Shown here piece by piece: positions 1 to 7,985 of a DNA stretch of 36,171 bases. The translations under genes were made by a program, and so were the position numbers. Where the stretch lies: assembly GCA_022360615.1 (NCBI GenBank), contig JAKSCL010000378.1, forward strand, positions 1-36,171. The letters are read 5' to 3'. The number at the start of each line of letters is the position of its first letter. Positions within the stretch are counted from its first letter, which is position 1. The stretch comes from Hyphomicrobiales bacterium. GTDB taxonomy: Bacteria > Pseudomonadota > Alphaproteobacteria > Rhizobiales > JAKSCL01. The notes beneath the pieces are model-generated. The model did not search any database and had not been told where the DNA came from. It was given only the letters and a program-made list of their open reading frames with translations.

Positions 1-39
1 AACGATGATAGCGGTTTTCATGGGGCAAGATCCGGTAGT

Positions 40-147
40 TCAGAGCAAGACAAGAACGGCAATGAGTGCTGCAAGTGCGGGCACTAGGATAAAAACTGCT
101 GCCTTGATGGCAAGAAAGACGATAGCTTTCTTTGCGTCGTCATCCAT
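40..147 (-). CDS. Small PurS-associated single-span membrane protein
   Basis: A 35-residue ORF reads from ATG at 147 to TGA at 40-42, 14 bp after the purS stop on the same strand. It opens with a charged head, MDDDAKKA, and the rest is one hydrophobic segment (about residues 9-35) ending VLVLL at the C terminus, so it should be a single-pass membrane protein with almost no soluble part. From memory, alphaproteobacteria carry a short membrane protein next to the phosphoribosylformylglycinamidine synthase genes, and this fits in size, position and composition. Its role is unknown; one guess is tethering or stabilising the PurSQL complex at the membrane. No strong Shine-Dalgarno sequence is visible in the short gap, so translational coupling to purS is plausible. 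Confidence 0.7.
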   Translation of the reverse strand: MDDDAKKAIVFLAIKAAVFILVPALAALIAVLVLL

Positions 148-161
148 GGCCTATTACCACT

Positions 162-401
162 TCAAGCGATCTCGATCGCGTAGTTTTCGATGACCGTGTT
201 GGCGAGCAGTTTTTCGCACATCTGCTCAAGTTCTGCCTTGACAGCATCTTTGTCAGAGCCAGTCAGTTCGACATCGAAGACCTTGCCCTGGCGGACAGAA
301 CCGACGTCACCGAAGCCGAGGCCTCCAAGAGCGCCTTCAATGGCTTTTCCCTGAGGATCGAGAACACCGTTTTTCAAGGTGACGATCACGCGAGCTTTCA
401 T
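162..401 (-). CDS. purS: Phosphoribosylformylglycinamidine synthase subunit PurS
   Basis: 79 residues, the usual length for PurS, the small dimeric subunit that bridges PurL (synthetase) and PurQ (glutaminase) in the fourth step of de novo purine synthesis. The N-terminal MKARVIVTLKNGVLDPQGKA strand-turn, the central GFGDVGSVRQGKVFDVEL and the C-terminal CEKLLANTVIENYAIE are typical of the family. The ATG at 399-401 is preceded by GGAG about nine bases away. It lies downstream of purC on the same strand but is separated from it by a terminator-like hairpin, so it may have its own promoter in 402-487. PurQ and PurL would be expected further along the minus strand, outside the window. Confidence 0.95.
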   Translation of the reverse strand: MKARVIVTLKNGVLDPQGKAIEGALGGLGFGDVGSVRQGKVFDVELTGSDKDAVKAELEQMCEKLLANTVIENYAIEIA

Positions 402-487
402 GATTGTTATTCTCCATCAGCATCTGGCGGGGCTGTTGCGCGCTCCATACACCAGCTGAACCGGTTCGCAAAGGCAAAGACGGCATT

Positions 488-527
488 TGAAAAGAAAAAC
501 CCCCGCCGATTTTTCAAAGGGCAGGGG
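488..527 (-). terminator. Rho-independent terminator after purC
   Basis: On the minus strand CCCCTGCC (527-520) pairs with GGCGGGGG (507-500) as an eight-pair stem with one G-U, followed immediately by TTTTTCTTTTC (499-489). It begins 10 bases after the purC stop codon. This is a textbook intrinsic terminator or attenuator and would cut transcription between purC and purS. Confidence 0.75.
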
Positions 528-537
528 CGTTTCGAAC

Positions 538-1302
538 TTATTGCACCAGGGTAGGGCCAGAGCCGACCGGCCGTTCGTTCTGGGTCATGATGCCCAAACG
601 CTTGGCGACTTCCTGGTATGCTTCCAGCATGCCGCCCATTTCCCGCCGGAAACGGTCCTTGTCCATTTTTTCGTTGGTCTCAATGTCCCAAAGACGGCAG
701 CTGTCCGGGGAGATCTCGTCTGCGACCACGATGCGCATCAAATCGCCTTCAAACAGACGGCCACATTCGATCTTGAAGTCGACCAGGCGGATGCCGGCGC
801 CGAGGAACAGCCCCGACAGGAAGTCGTTGACGCGGATCGCCAGCGACATCATGTCGTCGATCTCCTGGGGGTTGGCCCAGCCGAAGGCGGTGATGTGCTC
901 TTCTGAGACCATCGGATCGTCGAGCTCGTCGTTCTTGTAATAGAACTCGATGACGGAGCGCGGCAGCGCCGTGCCTTCCTCCAGCCCCAGCCGTTTCGAA
1001 AGCGAGCCTGCGGCGATGTTCCGCACCACCACCTCGACCGGAATGATCTCGACCTCGCGAATCAGCTGCTCGCGCATGTTCAGGCGGCGGATGAAGTGAT
1101 TCGGGATCCCGATTTCATTCAACCGCAGGAAAACGAACTCCGAAATGCGGTTGTTGAGCACGCCTTTCCCGTCGATGCGGTCGATTTTCTGGTTGTTGAA
1201 AGCCGTGGCGTCATCCTTGAAATGCTGGATGAGCGTGCCGGGCTCCGGGCCTTCGTAAAGGACCTTGGCCTTGCCCTCATATATGCGTCGGCGACGGTTC
1301 AT
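538..1302 (-). CDS. purC: Phosphoribosylaminoimidazole-succinocarboxamide synthase (SAICAR synthase)
   Basis: Catalyses ATP-dependent joining of CAIR and aspartate to SAICAR in purine synthesis, in the cytosol. The start chosen gives [18 protein letters not shown], where YEGKAK is the conserved N-terminal nucleotide-binding element; a second ATG directly before it (1303-1305) and a longer frame to 1323 are possible but add only residues outside the conserved fold. Further family hallmarks are the [10 protein letters not shown] segment, [17 protein letters not shown], and the [10 protein letters not shown] and [13 protein letters not shown] stretches that bind substrate and metal. Length of about 254 residues is normal. 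It is divergent from the DUF1476 gene, and a hairpin terminator follows. Confidence 0.96.
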   Translation of the reverse strand: MNRRRRIYEGKAKVLYEGPEPGTLIQHFKDDATAFNNQKIDRIDGKGVLNNRISEFVFLRLNEIGIPNHFIRRLNMREQLIREVEIIPVEVVVRNIAAGSLSKRLGLEEGTALPRSVIEFYYKNDELDDPMVSEEHITAFGWANPQEIDDMMSLAIRVNDFLSGLFLGAGIRLVDFKIECGRLFEGDLMRIVVADEISPDSCRLWDIETNEKMDKDRFRREMGGMLEAYQEVAKRLGIMTQNERPVGSGPTLVQ

Positions 1303-1564
1303 CATGATCCGGATGCTGGTCAAAGAAACGAAAACACTTCCCGGCGCGATTGCGCGCCATCTGCACCGTCTGCGCCGATGCTATACCACAGTGTTTGTGG
1401 GGAGCGCATCGAAAAGCAGAGTTGGGCGCGCTTGCCAAGCATTTTCTCCGCACCGTGTCATCGCGTGATGTTGATTTCCCCTAGTGCGCGGGATAGACGA
1501 CCACCAAGATGTGTTCGCAATATGCATGGACAGCCAAATTCTTAAGGCGGCAGAGGAAAACCCG

Positions 1565-1888
1565 ATGAGCGGTTTCGATGATAGGGGCGATGCATTCGAA
1601 AAGAAATTCGCCCATGATGAAGAGCTGAGGTTCAAGGCGACGGCCCGCCGCAACAAGCTTCTGGGGCTTTGGGCGGCGGAAAAGCTCGGCATTACCGGCG
1701 AGGCCGCCGAAGCCTATGCGAAGGAGGTGGTTCGCGCGGATTTCGAAGAGCCGGGCGATGAAGATGTGTTCCGCAAGGTTCGCCAGGATTTCGATGGAAA
1801 GGGCGTCGATCAATCCGATCACCAGATCAGACGCACCATGGATGACCTGATGGCGACGGCCATCGAGCAGATCTCAAGCGAGAGCTAG
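1565..1888 (+). CDS. DUF1476 protein, alphaproteobacterial F1-ATPase zeta-type inhibitor homologue
   Basis: About 107 residues starting at the ATG at 1565 (MSGFDDRGDAFEKKF), preceded by GAGGAAAA at a normal ribosome-binding distance; an upstream in-frame start would add an unconserved tail. The family is almost confined to alphaproteobacteria and includes the zeta subunit of Paracoccus denitrificans ATP synthase, which blocks reverse ATP hydrolysis by inserting its N terminus into F1. The inhibitory-type N terminus (FEKKFAHDEELRFKATARRNKLLGLWAAEKLG) is well preserved, followed by a charged helical domain. It is monocistronic or leads into the aldolase gene 20 bp downstream; the pairing has no obvious functional logic. 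Confidence 0.88.
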   Translation: MSGFDDRGDAFEKKFAHDEELRFKATARRNKLLGLWAAEKLGITGEAAEAYAKEVVRADFEEPGDEDVFRKVRQDFDGKGVDQSDHQIRRTMDDLMATAIEQISSES

Positions 1889-1908
1889 GGCCTGTTGAGG
1901 TTGCTTTC

Positions 1909-2685
1909 GTGCACGCCCCGGGCCTGAAGAAGAAGCTCGCCGAAGGGGCGACGGTTTTCGCCGGATGGATACAGGCCGAGCATGCGACGAATGCCGCGGC
2001 GCTTGCCCGTGCGGGTCTGGATGCCGTGGTGCTCGATCTGCAGCATGGCGCGCTCGATATCGCCGAAATGCGGCGCGGCGCGGCCGCCATCATAACGGAA
2101 GGCTGCGCGCCGATTGTGCGCACGCCTTATTCCGACACCGGCATGATTGGCCGGGCGCTCGACACGGGCGCGGAGGGCATCATCGCCCCGATGATCAATT
2201 CGGCGCACGATGCGTCGGCTTTTGCGAAGGCGGCGAAGTTTCCGCCGGACGGGCAACGCAGTTGGGGCCCCGACGCCATCCGCAGATTGTGGGGCATGGA
2301 CAACGAAACCGTCCTGCAGACCGCGAATGACTGGGTGGTGACCTGGGCGATGATCGAAACCCAGACGGCCATGGATCACATGCGTGCAATCGTCACGACA
2401 GACGGTATCGACGGTATTTTCGTGGGACCGAACGACCTTTCTATCGCGCTATCGGGCGGCAAATCCGTCAATCCCGGCGATCACGTGACGCTTCAGGCCT
2501 GCGAGACAATCGCCCGGCGCGCGGCTGCCCACAACGTTTATGCCGGCATTTTCGCCAATACGCCGGAGCTTGCCTCCACCTATCGCGGCATGGGCTTCCA
2601 ATTCATTGCGCTCAGTACCGAAAACGCGCTTCTTTCGGCGGGCGTGCGCGCGGTTCTGGAGCAGGTTCGCGGCGAACCGCGCTGA
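1909..2685 (+). CDS. HpcH/HpaI family 2-oxo-acid aldolase
   Basis: 258 residues from a GTG start 20 bp after the DUF1476 stop. This is a TIM-barrel class II (divalent-metal) pyruvate aldolase. Residues used by E. coli HpaI align with a one-residue offset: Asp43 and His46 in DLQHG, Arg71 in VRTP, Asp85, metal ligands Glu150 (MIETQ) and Asp176 (VGPNDLS). So the protein should be catalytically competent, cleaving or forming 4-hydroxy-2-oxo acids to pyruvate (or oxaloacetate) plus an aldehyde. The natural substrate cannot be told from the sequence; relatives act on 4-hydroxy-2-oxoheptanedioate and 2-keto-3-deoxy sugar acids. Its stop lies 19 bp before the nicotinate phosphoribosyltransferase start, suggesting co-transcription. 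Confidence 0.9.
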   Translation: MHAPGLKKKLAEGATVFAGWIQAEHATNAAALARAGLDAVVLDLQHGALDIAEMRRGAAAIITEGCAPIVRTPYSDTGMIGRALDTGAEGIIAPMINSAHDASAFAKAAKFPPDGQRSWGPDAIRRLWGMDNETVLQTANDWVVTWAMIETQTAMDHMRAIVTTDGIDGIFVGPNDLSIALSGGKSVNPGDHVTLQACETIARRAAAHNVYAGIFANTPELASTYRGMGFQFIALSTENALLSAGVRAVLEQVRGEPR

Positions 2686-2704
2686 CAGACGGACGTTCCA
2701 TCGC

Positions 2705-3955
2705 ATGACATCGGCCAAACCCATACCGCCCGAAGCGGATGTGTTGATCGACCAGTTGGTCGATCTGGCGCTGAGCCCGGGACCGCTGCCGCATCTGACC
2801 GATAAATATTTCAGCCATACGGCGCGGATCGCCGCAGAGAAGCATCCGGGCGAGGGGGCGGGGACGGTCGCCTATGCCGTCTTTTTGCGCAAGCGCGTGA
2901 TCGCGGCCCTGGAGCCGGCGATCAGGCTCGTCCGGCGTCTCGTACCCGAAGCGAAGATCACGCGATGTGCCGAAGAAGGCACGATTGTGCCGTCGGAACA
3001 GAAGCTTCTTGAAGTCGAGGGGCCGTTGGCCGCGCTGTCGGAAGTCGAGACGCTTCTACTGCAGAAAATCGGGTTTCCCTGCGTGGCGGCCCTCAATGCC
3101 TACGAGATGTGCCGGGCGGTGCCGGGCGCCGGTTTTCTCGATATGCATGCCCGGCACGGTTCGGGCGCGGAAATGAACTTGCTTGCCGCCTATGGCGCGG
3201 CGGTGGGCACCTTCGCGGCCAAAGCCGCCAATGGCGCCGTGACGGGGTTCATCGGCTCGAGCCAGGATCTGACCGCGCCCTTCTTCGGCCAGGAAAAGGG
3301 GATGGGCACCATGCCGCACGCCCTGATCGGGCTTGAGGGCGGCGATGCGGTGAAGGCGCTGCAAAGCCTGATGAAGGTCCTCCCCGACGGCCAGGCGGCG
3401 ATTGTCCTCGTCGATTACCGGGGGCTGGAGGTGACGGACGCGCTTGCGGCCGCGCGCTGGTTCTACGAGGAGGCGGGGCTCGGGGATTCGGGCCGTGTCT
3501 TCGGCGTGCGGCTCGACACCCATGGCGCGCGGTTCGCCGAAGGCCTCGATTACGAAACCTCGGTCGAGATTGTCGGCGCGTGGCTCGACGTGGCCGGCGA
3601 GTACAACATCGTCGAAACCGTGCTGGGCGAGCGCGCCGTGCAACTCGATCCGGAAAACCTTCTGATCGACCGGGTGCGGCGTTACCTCTTCGGCACAGGC
3701 GTTTCGGTCGCGGCCATCATCCATACGCGCAAATGCCTCGACGCCGCTGGCTACAAGCAGGCGAAAATCGTCGCGTCATCCGGCTTCAATCCGCAGAAAT
3801 GCCTTGTCACCGGGGCGGTGAGGGCGCCGGTCGATGTGATCGGTACGGGTTCGTTTCTTCCCGCCACGCTGTCGGAGACCTACGCAACCGCCGACATCAT
3901 CCGTTACGACGGCCGGAACCGGGTGAAACTCGGCCGCGAGTTTTTGTGGGATTAG
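2705..3955 (+). CDS. pncB: Nicotinate phosphoribosyltransferase
   Basis: About 416 residues from the ATG at 2705 (MTSAKPIPPEAD). A longer open frame extends back into the aldolase gene but is not conserved-looking. The product converts nicotinate and PRPP (with ATP) to nicotinate mononucleotide, the entry step of the Preiss-Handler NAD salvage route. Recognisable elements are the N-terminal LTDKYFSHTARI, the EGTIVPSEQKLLEVEG hinge, the GTMPHALIG loop, IVLVDY, and the C-terminal VRLDTHGARFAEGLDYE and IGTGSFLP phosphate-binding loops. It belongs to the shorter archaeal/bacterial-type NAPRTase group. Gene symbol is by function; a related phosphoribosyltransferase specificity cannot be excluded. 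Confidence 0.85.
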   Translation: MTSAKPIPPEADVLIDQLVDLALSPGPLPHLTDKYFSHTARIAAEKHPGEGAGTVAYAVFLRKRVIAALEPAIRLVRRLVPEAKITRCAEEGTIVPSEQKLLEVEGPLAALSEVETLLLQKIGFPCVAALNAYEMCRAVPGAGFLDMHARHGSGAEMNLLAAYGAAVGTFAAKAANGAVTGFIGSSQDLTAPFFGQEKGMGTMPHALIGLEGGDAVKALQSLMKVLPDGQAAIVLVDYRGLEVTDALAAARWFYEEAGLGDSGRVFGVRLDTHGARFAEGLDYETSVEIVGAWLDVAGEYNIVETVLGERAVQLDPENLLIDRVRRYLFGTGVSVAAIIHTRKCLDAAGYKQAKIVASSGFNPQKCLVTGAVRAPVDVIGTGSFLPATLSETYATADIIRYDGRNRVKLGREFLWD

Positions 3956-3994
3956 GGGCGTTCAAAAAGTCTGGTTGGACGCAACACATGCGAA

Positions 3995-4075
3995 TGTCAT
4001 TCCGGCGAAAGCCGGAATCCATTTCTCCACACGGAAATCCGTTGAACTATGGACTCCGGCTTTCGCCGGAGTGAC
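3995..4075. repeat. Paired extragenic palindrome, family A (GTCATTCCGGCGAAAGCC type)
   Basis: Two hairpins lie in mirror orientation. The left one contains ATTCCGGCGAAAGCCGGAAT (3999-4018), the right one ACTCCGGCTTTCGCCGGAGT (4053-4072). The right half, including its TGGA and TGAC flanks, is the reverse complement of the left half with two differences, and those two differences compensate each other within the right hairpin. The element fills the gap between the converging pncB and hydrolase genes and could terminate transcription from both sides. Confidence 0.85.
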
Positions 4076-4111
4076 GGGGAGTTGGTTTGTCGCGCAGCGA
4101 TTCACACGTCG

Positions 4112-4199
4112 GTCATTGCCGGGCTCGACCCGGCAATCCAGGGTCGGAAACGCGCTCATTTGGTTGTCCCTGGACCCCCGGATCAAGTCTGGGGGTGAC
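4112..4199. repeat. Paired extragenic palindrome, family B (GTCATTGCCGGGCTCGACCC type)
   Basis: Same architecture as family A but a different sequence. The left hairpin is TTGCCGGG-CTCGA-CCCGGCAA, then TCCAGGG; a 20-odd-base spacer follows, then CCCTGGA and the right hairpin CCCCCGG-ATCAAG-TCTGGGGG ending in TGAC at 4199. GTCA and TGAC bracket the whole element as they do in family A. Such dispersed elements are common between genes in proteobacterial genomes; they lack any coding potential. Confidence 0.8.
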
Positions 4200-4243
4200 G
4201 CTCGAAGTTCCCTGCTTGATAGGCGAACGTCGCTGCGACGACT

Positions 4244-4807
4244 TCATCCGTTCAGCCGCGTCAAAAACGCCCCGAAGCGCATCAGGCCTTCCGGCCAGGG
4301 GCCATGGCCCGACTGCCCGTCGATGTGTCCGGCATTGCCCGCGTCGATGATGAGGGAACCCCAGGCATAGGCGAGGTCCTCCGCCTTGTCGTAATCGCAG
4401 AAAGGGTCGTTGCGGCTTGCGATAAGCGCTGAGGGGAAAGGTAGCGGATCGCGTGGTATGGGCGCAAAGCCCGCCTCCTCGAACGGCATGCGTCCGGGGT
4501 CTTCCACATCGGGCACGGAAACGAAAAAGGCACCCTTGACCCGGTTCTCGGGAAACATCGATACGGCCAGCACCGTCGCCGCGACGCCAAGCCCGTGGGC
4601 GACGATGATGACCGGTTTTCCGCTTGGCGGGATGGCGTTCGACACCGCCAGCATCCAGTCGCGGGCAACCGGTCTGTTCCAATCCGATTGTTCAACCCGG
4701 CGGGCGGTCTTCAGTCTCGCCTGCCAGCGGCTTTGCCAATGGTCCGGGCCCGAATTCCGGAAGCCCGGAACGATCAGGATATCCGCGTCCGCCGTCTTCA
4801 CGGACAC
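4244..4807 (-). CDS. RBBP9/YdeN-family alpha/beta hydrolase with missing nucleophile
   Basis: 187 residues from a GTG start 3 bp after the purB stop, with GGAGAAG at the end of purB as likely ribosome-binding site, so translation is probably coupled to purB. The family fold is clear: N-terminal ILIVPGFRNSGPDHWQSRW, strand VIIVAH, an acid in ASRNDPFCDY and a C-terminal His in AGHIDG. The nucleophile elbow, normally G/A-H-S-L/x-G, reads AHGLG: codon GGG gives Gly where the catalytic Ser is expected (about residue 72). The protein is otherwise full length without frameshift, so it is either inactive as a serine hydrolase or has another role (ligand binding, scaffold). Confidence 0.85.
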   Translation of the reverse strand: MSVKTADADILIVPGFRNSGPDHWQSRWQARLKTARRVEQSDWNRPVARDWMLAVSNAIPPSGKPVIIVAHGLGVAATVLAVSMFPENRVKGAFFVSVPDVEDPGRMPFEEAGFAPIPRDPLPFPSALIASRNDPFCDYDKAEDLAYAWGSLIIDAGNAGHIDGQSGHGPWPEGLMRFGAFLTRLNG

Positions 4808-4810
4808 GCT

Positions 4811-6118
4811 CTAAGCTTCTCCGAAGACACGGGCAAAGACCGTGTCCACATGCTTGAAATGGAAATCGAGGTTGAAGAGGCCTTCGATTTCGGAAACCGG
4901 CAATTTCGCCGTCACATCCGGGTCGTTTTTCAGTTCCTCCAGGAAATCGGCCCCATCTTCCCATGTCTTCATGGCATTCCGCTGGGTGAGGCGGTAGGCG
5001 TCCTCGCGGCTGACGCCCGCTTGCGTGAGCGCCAGCAGTACGCGCTGCGAGTTGTGCAGTCCGCTCAAGCGGTCGAGATTGGCCTTCATCTGCTCGGGGT
5101 AGACGACGAGCTTGTCGATCACGCCGGTGAGGCGGTGCAGCGCGAAATCGAGCGTGACGGTTGCGTCCGGCCCGATCATCCGCTCGGCGGAGGAGTGGGA
5201 GATGTCGCGCTCGTGCCAAAGAGCGACATTCTCAAGGGCGGGCAGGGCGTAGGCGCGGACCATGCGGGCAAGGCCGGTGATGTTCTCGGTCAAGACCGGG
5301 TTGCGCTTGTGCGGCATGGCCGAGGAACCCTTCTGGCCCGGCGCGAAGTACTCTTCCGCCTCAAGCACCTCGGTGCGCTGGAGATGGCGGATTTCGACCG
5401 CCAGACGTTCCATGGAGGAGGCGATCACGGCGAGCGTCGCAAAGAACATGGCATGGCGGTCGCGCGGAATGACCTGGGTCGAGACCGGCTCTGGCGTGAG
5501 CCCCATCTTTTCGGCCACATGCGCTTCGACGCGCGGGTCGATATTGGCGAAGGTGCCGACCGCGCCGGAGATGGCGCAGGTCGCAACTTCGGCGCGCGCC
5601 GCCTGAAGCCGTGCCTCGGCCCGGTCGAACTCGGCATAGGCCTGAGCAAGCTTCAGCCCGAAGGTCGTGGGTTCGGCGTGGATGCCGTGGCTGCGCCCGA
5701 TGGTCGGGGTCAGCTTGTGCTCGAAGGCACGGCGTTTAAGCGCGGCAAGGAGCGCATCCAAATCGGCCAGAAGAATATCGGCGGCGCGCACCAGTTGGAC
5801 GTTCAAACAGGTGTCGAGCACGTCCGAGGAGGTCATGCCCTGGTGGACGAAGCGGGCTTCAGGACCGACGATCTCAGAAAGATGCGTGAGGAAGGCGATG
5901 ACGTCGTGCTTCACCTCGCGCTCGATGTCATCGATGCGGTCGATGTCGAAGGCGACGCCCTCCGTTTTCTCCCAGACGGCCTTTGCGGCTTCTTCCGGAA
6001 TGACGCCCAGTTCCGCCATGGCGTCGGCGGCGTGCGCCTCGATCTCGAACCAAATGCGGAACTTCGTTTCGGGCGACCAGATAGCGGCCATTTCCGACCG
6101 CGTGTAACGGGGAATCAT
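4811..6118 (-). CDS. purB: Adenylosuccinate lyase
   Basis: 435 residues starting MIPRYTRSEMAAIW at the ATG at 6118; a longer frame to 6181 is open but adds a low-complexity tail not typical of the family. The enzyme cleaves SAICAR to AICAR plus fumarate and adenylosuccinate to AMP plus fumarate. The fumarase/aspartase superfamily signature GSSAMPHKRNP is present, as are the TSSDVLDTC segment with the substrate-binding Ser-Asp and IGRSHGIHAEPTTFG with the general-acid His. It is followed by the hydrolase gene in the same transcription unit. Upstream, 6119-6330 holds a partial palindromic repeat and presumably the promoter. Confidence 0.96.
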   Translation of the reverse strand: MIPRYTRSEMAAIWSPETKFRIWFEIEAHAADAMAELGVIPEEAAKAVWEKTEGVAFDIDRIDDIEREVKHDVIAFLTHLSEIVGPEARFVHQGMTSSDVLDTCLNVQLVRAADILLADLDALLAALKRRAFEHKLTPTIGRSHGIHAEPTTFGLKLAQAYAEFDRAEARLQAARAEVATCAISGAVGTFANIDPRVEAHVAEKMGLTPEPVSTQVIPRDRHAMFFATLAVIASSMERLAVEIRHLQRTEVLEAEEYFAPGQKGSSAMPHKRNPVLTENITGLARMVRAYALPALENVALWHERDISHSSAERMIGPDATVTLDFALHRLTGVIDKLVVYPEQMKANLDRLSGLHNSQRVLLALTQAGVSREDAYRLTQRNAMKTWEDGADFLEELKNDPDVTAKLPVSEIEGLFNLDFHFKHVDTVFARVFGEA

Positions 6119-6284
6119 GAGGGTGCGACCTGCGGATGAAAGCAACGCCGATGGATTAGCAGAAGGCGCGGGCGACGCCAATCTCAGGCCGCAAGAGAGT
6201 TTTGGATAGGGCTTAAAAAAGCGTCCCGTCCCGCCGCCTTTGGACAGGAATCCACAGTGCGGCGGATGTGTCTGTGGGAATGGA

Positions 6285-6310
6285 TGGATTCCGGTTTTCG
6301 CCGGAATGAC
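6285..6310. repeat. Extragenic palindrome, family A, single hairpin
   Basis: TGGATTCCGGTTTTCGCCGG followed by AATGAC matches the right arm of the element at 4050-4075 with very few changes. It forms a hairpin (ATTCCGG / CCGGAAT). Only a degenerate trace of a left partner (AGGAATCCA at about 6247) is visible, so this copy looks eroded. It sits between rpe and purB. Confidence 0.75.
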
Positions 6311-6330
6311 GCCGGACCGCTGGCCGCGTG

Positions 6331-7011
6331 TTATGCCAACGCGCCCGCCGTTGCGTCCGCCGCGTCGCGAATCGCTGCGATATTGGCCGCGTAGTCCTTG
6401 CCGTGCGGGCCGTTGAAGACGGCGGTGCCCGCGACGAAGGCATCGGCCCCGGCGTGGGCCGCATCCGGTGCGGTGTCCGCCGTGATGCCGCCATCCACCT
6501 GGATCCGGATGTCCCGGCCGGCCGTCATCGCCTTGATGCGGCGGATTTTCTCGGTCATCGCGGCGATGAATTTCTGGCCGCCGAAGCCGGGATTCACGGT
6601 CATGACCAAGATGAGGTCGATGATGTCGATGAGGTGCTCGATGTCACGTTCGGAGGTGGCGGGGTTCAAGGAAACCCCCGCTTTCTTCCCAAGCGCGCGG
6701 ATGGTTTGCAGCGAGCGGTGGGTGTGCGGCCCGGCCTCCGGATGAACGGTGATGATGTCCGCACCGGCGGCGGCGAACGCTTCGAGATAGGGATCGCAAG
6801 GCGCGATCATCAGGTGCACGTCCATCACCTTGCCGGTGTGCGGGCGGATCGCCTTCACCACATCGGGGCCGATGGTGATGTTCGGCACGAAATGCCCGTC
6901 CATCACATCGACATGCACCCAGTCGGCGCCTGCCGCATCGATGGCGCGCACTTCCTCGCCAAGCTTTGCGAAATCGGCGGAAAGAATCGAGGGGGCAATG
7001 ATCTTGGCCAT
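6331..7011 (-). CDS. rpe: Ribulose-phosphate 3-epimerase
   Basis: 226 residues, the normal length for this TIM-barrel enzyme that interconverts ribulose-5-phosphate and xylulose-5-phosphate in the pentose phosphate and Calvin pathways. The family signature is complete: [15 protein letters not shown] at the N terminus, [16 protein letters not shown] with the metal-binding His and catalytic Asp, [19 protein letters not shown], and QVDGGIT with the second catalytic Asp, ending with the GTAVF phosphate loop. It lies 9 bp downstream of the transporter gene, so it is probably part of the peptidase-transporter-rpe transcription unit. Confidence 0.96.
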   Translation of the reverse strand: MAKIIAPSILSADFAKLGEEVRAIDAAGADWVHVDVMDGHFVPNITIGPDVVKAIRPHTGKVMDVHLMIAPCDPYLEAFAAAGADIITVHPEAGPHTHRSLQTIRALGKKAGVSLNPATSERDIEHLIDIIDLILVMTVNPGFGGQKFIAAMTEKIRRIKAMTAGRDIRIQVDGGITADTAPDAAHAGADAFVAGTAVFNGPHGKDYAANIAAIRDAADATAGALA

Positions 7012-7019
7012 GGGGACCT

Positions 7020-7985
7020 CTACGGTGCTGGGTTTTCTCCGGCGAGCCCTATTCGCTTAAGGACGGGGCGGATGATTTGCGGCATCAGATAAATCGGAAA
7101 CTGGGCGAGCGCAAAATAAGTCCAGGTGAGTTCCGGGACCGCGGCCACCATGGTGGAGGCCATCAGCCCCATATTGCGGATGCCCGCGATCAAGCCGAGG
7201 CTGACGGCGTCGCGCGCGCCGAGGCTTCGAAAGACAAGCGCCGTAAGGAGGATGCTCACGCCGGCGATCAGAAAGGAAAGGGCGGTCAGGGCCAGCGCCA
7301 GGCCAGGTTCCCCGATCATGCGGATCAAAACGCCATCCATGATGGCGACCGCGAAGACGAAGAGAAAGACGACGTTGAGCCCGTCGATGAGGTTGGCGGA
7401 TGCATGAATGCGGGTCTCGCCCCAGATTCGCCGGATGAGAAAGGCGAGATACGCCGCACCGGCCAGAAAGGCGAAAAGCTGCAAACCGATCGATTGCGGC
7501 GAGATGGGCAGCTTGTCGCCCATGACCAGCCATCCGGGGATTGGCGCGGTCAGCGGCGTCACCAACATCGCGAGCACGATACCAATGACGGCCAGCGTAC
7601 CGTTTAGCTTGAGAAGAAAGCAGTAGATCGCCGCCGCCATGACGGGCGGCGCCGAGGCCGCAAGCACGAGGGCAAGAGCAAGATCGGGCTTGCTTTCCGG
7701 GAGACCGGCGGCCAGGACGGCAAGGCTGACGACGGCGGGCATCCCCGCCATCAGCCAAAGCGCGATGAGCACGAGCCGCAACGGCTTTCGCATGAGCGAG
7801 TGGAAAATGTCCGTCTCAATGCGGATCATCGCCAGCATCAAAAGGGCGAAGACGGCCGCGGGCAGAAGCGGTTTTACGAGCGCCGAAAGCGGCGGCACGG
7901 CCATGCCGGCAAAGAGGCTGATCGCCACCGCGCGGCTGCCGTTCCGCCCCAAAAAGGTGAGAAGGGCGATAAACGGGTTGGCCAT
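7020..7985 (-). CDS. BASS-like (bile acid:sodium symporter family) membrane transporter
   Basis: 321 residues from the ATG at 7985, which overlaps the TGA of the upstream peptidase by one base (TGATG), a sign of translational coupling. The protein is hydrophobic throughout with roughly nine or ten predicted membrane segments, and repeated small-residue stretches ([34 protein letters not shown]) resemble the crossing helices of the bile acid/arsenite/riboflavin-related (BART) transporters. The family moves organic anions with sodium, but neither a bile-acid function nor the substrate can be derived here. Its coupling to a P1 peptidase suggests uptake or efflux of small peptides or amides. Specific assignment is moderate; integral membrane location is secure. 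Confidence 0.65.
   Translation of the reverse strand: MANPFIALLTFLGRNGSRAVAISLFAGMAVPPLSALVKPLLPAAVFALLMLAMIRIETDIFHSLMRKPLRLVLIALWLMAGMPAVVSLAVLAAGLPESKPDLALALVLAASAPPVMAAAIYCFLLKLNGTLAVIGIVLAMLVTPLTAPIPGWLVMGDKLPISPQSIGLQLFAFLAGAAYLAFLIRRIWGETRIHASANLIDGLNVVFLFVFAVAIMDGVLIRMIGEPGLALALTALSFLIAGVSILLTALVFRSLGARDAVSLGLIAGIRNMGLMASTMVAAVPELTWTYFALAQFPIYLMPQIIRPVLKRIGLAGENPAP

Noticed and set aside
4595-6139. Long open frame antisense to purB (514 residues)
   Set aside because: Purine-lyase motifs on the other strand account for the sequence; the antisense frame is the usual high-GC shadow with no recognisable domain.
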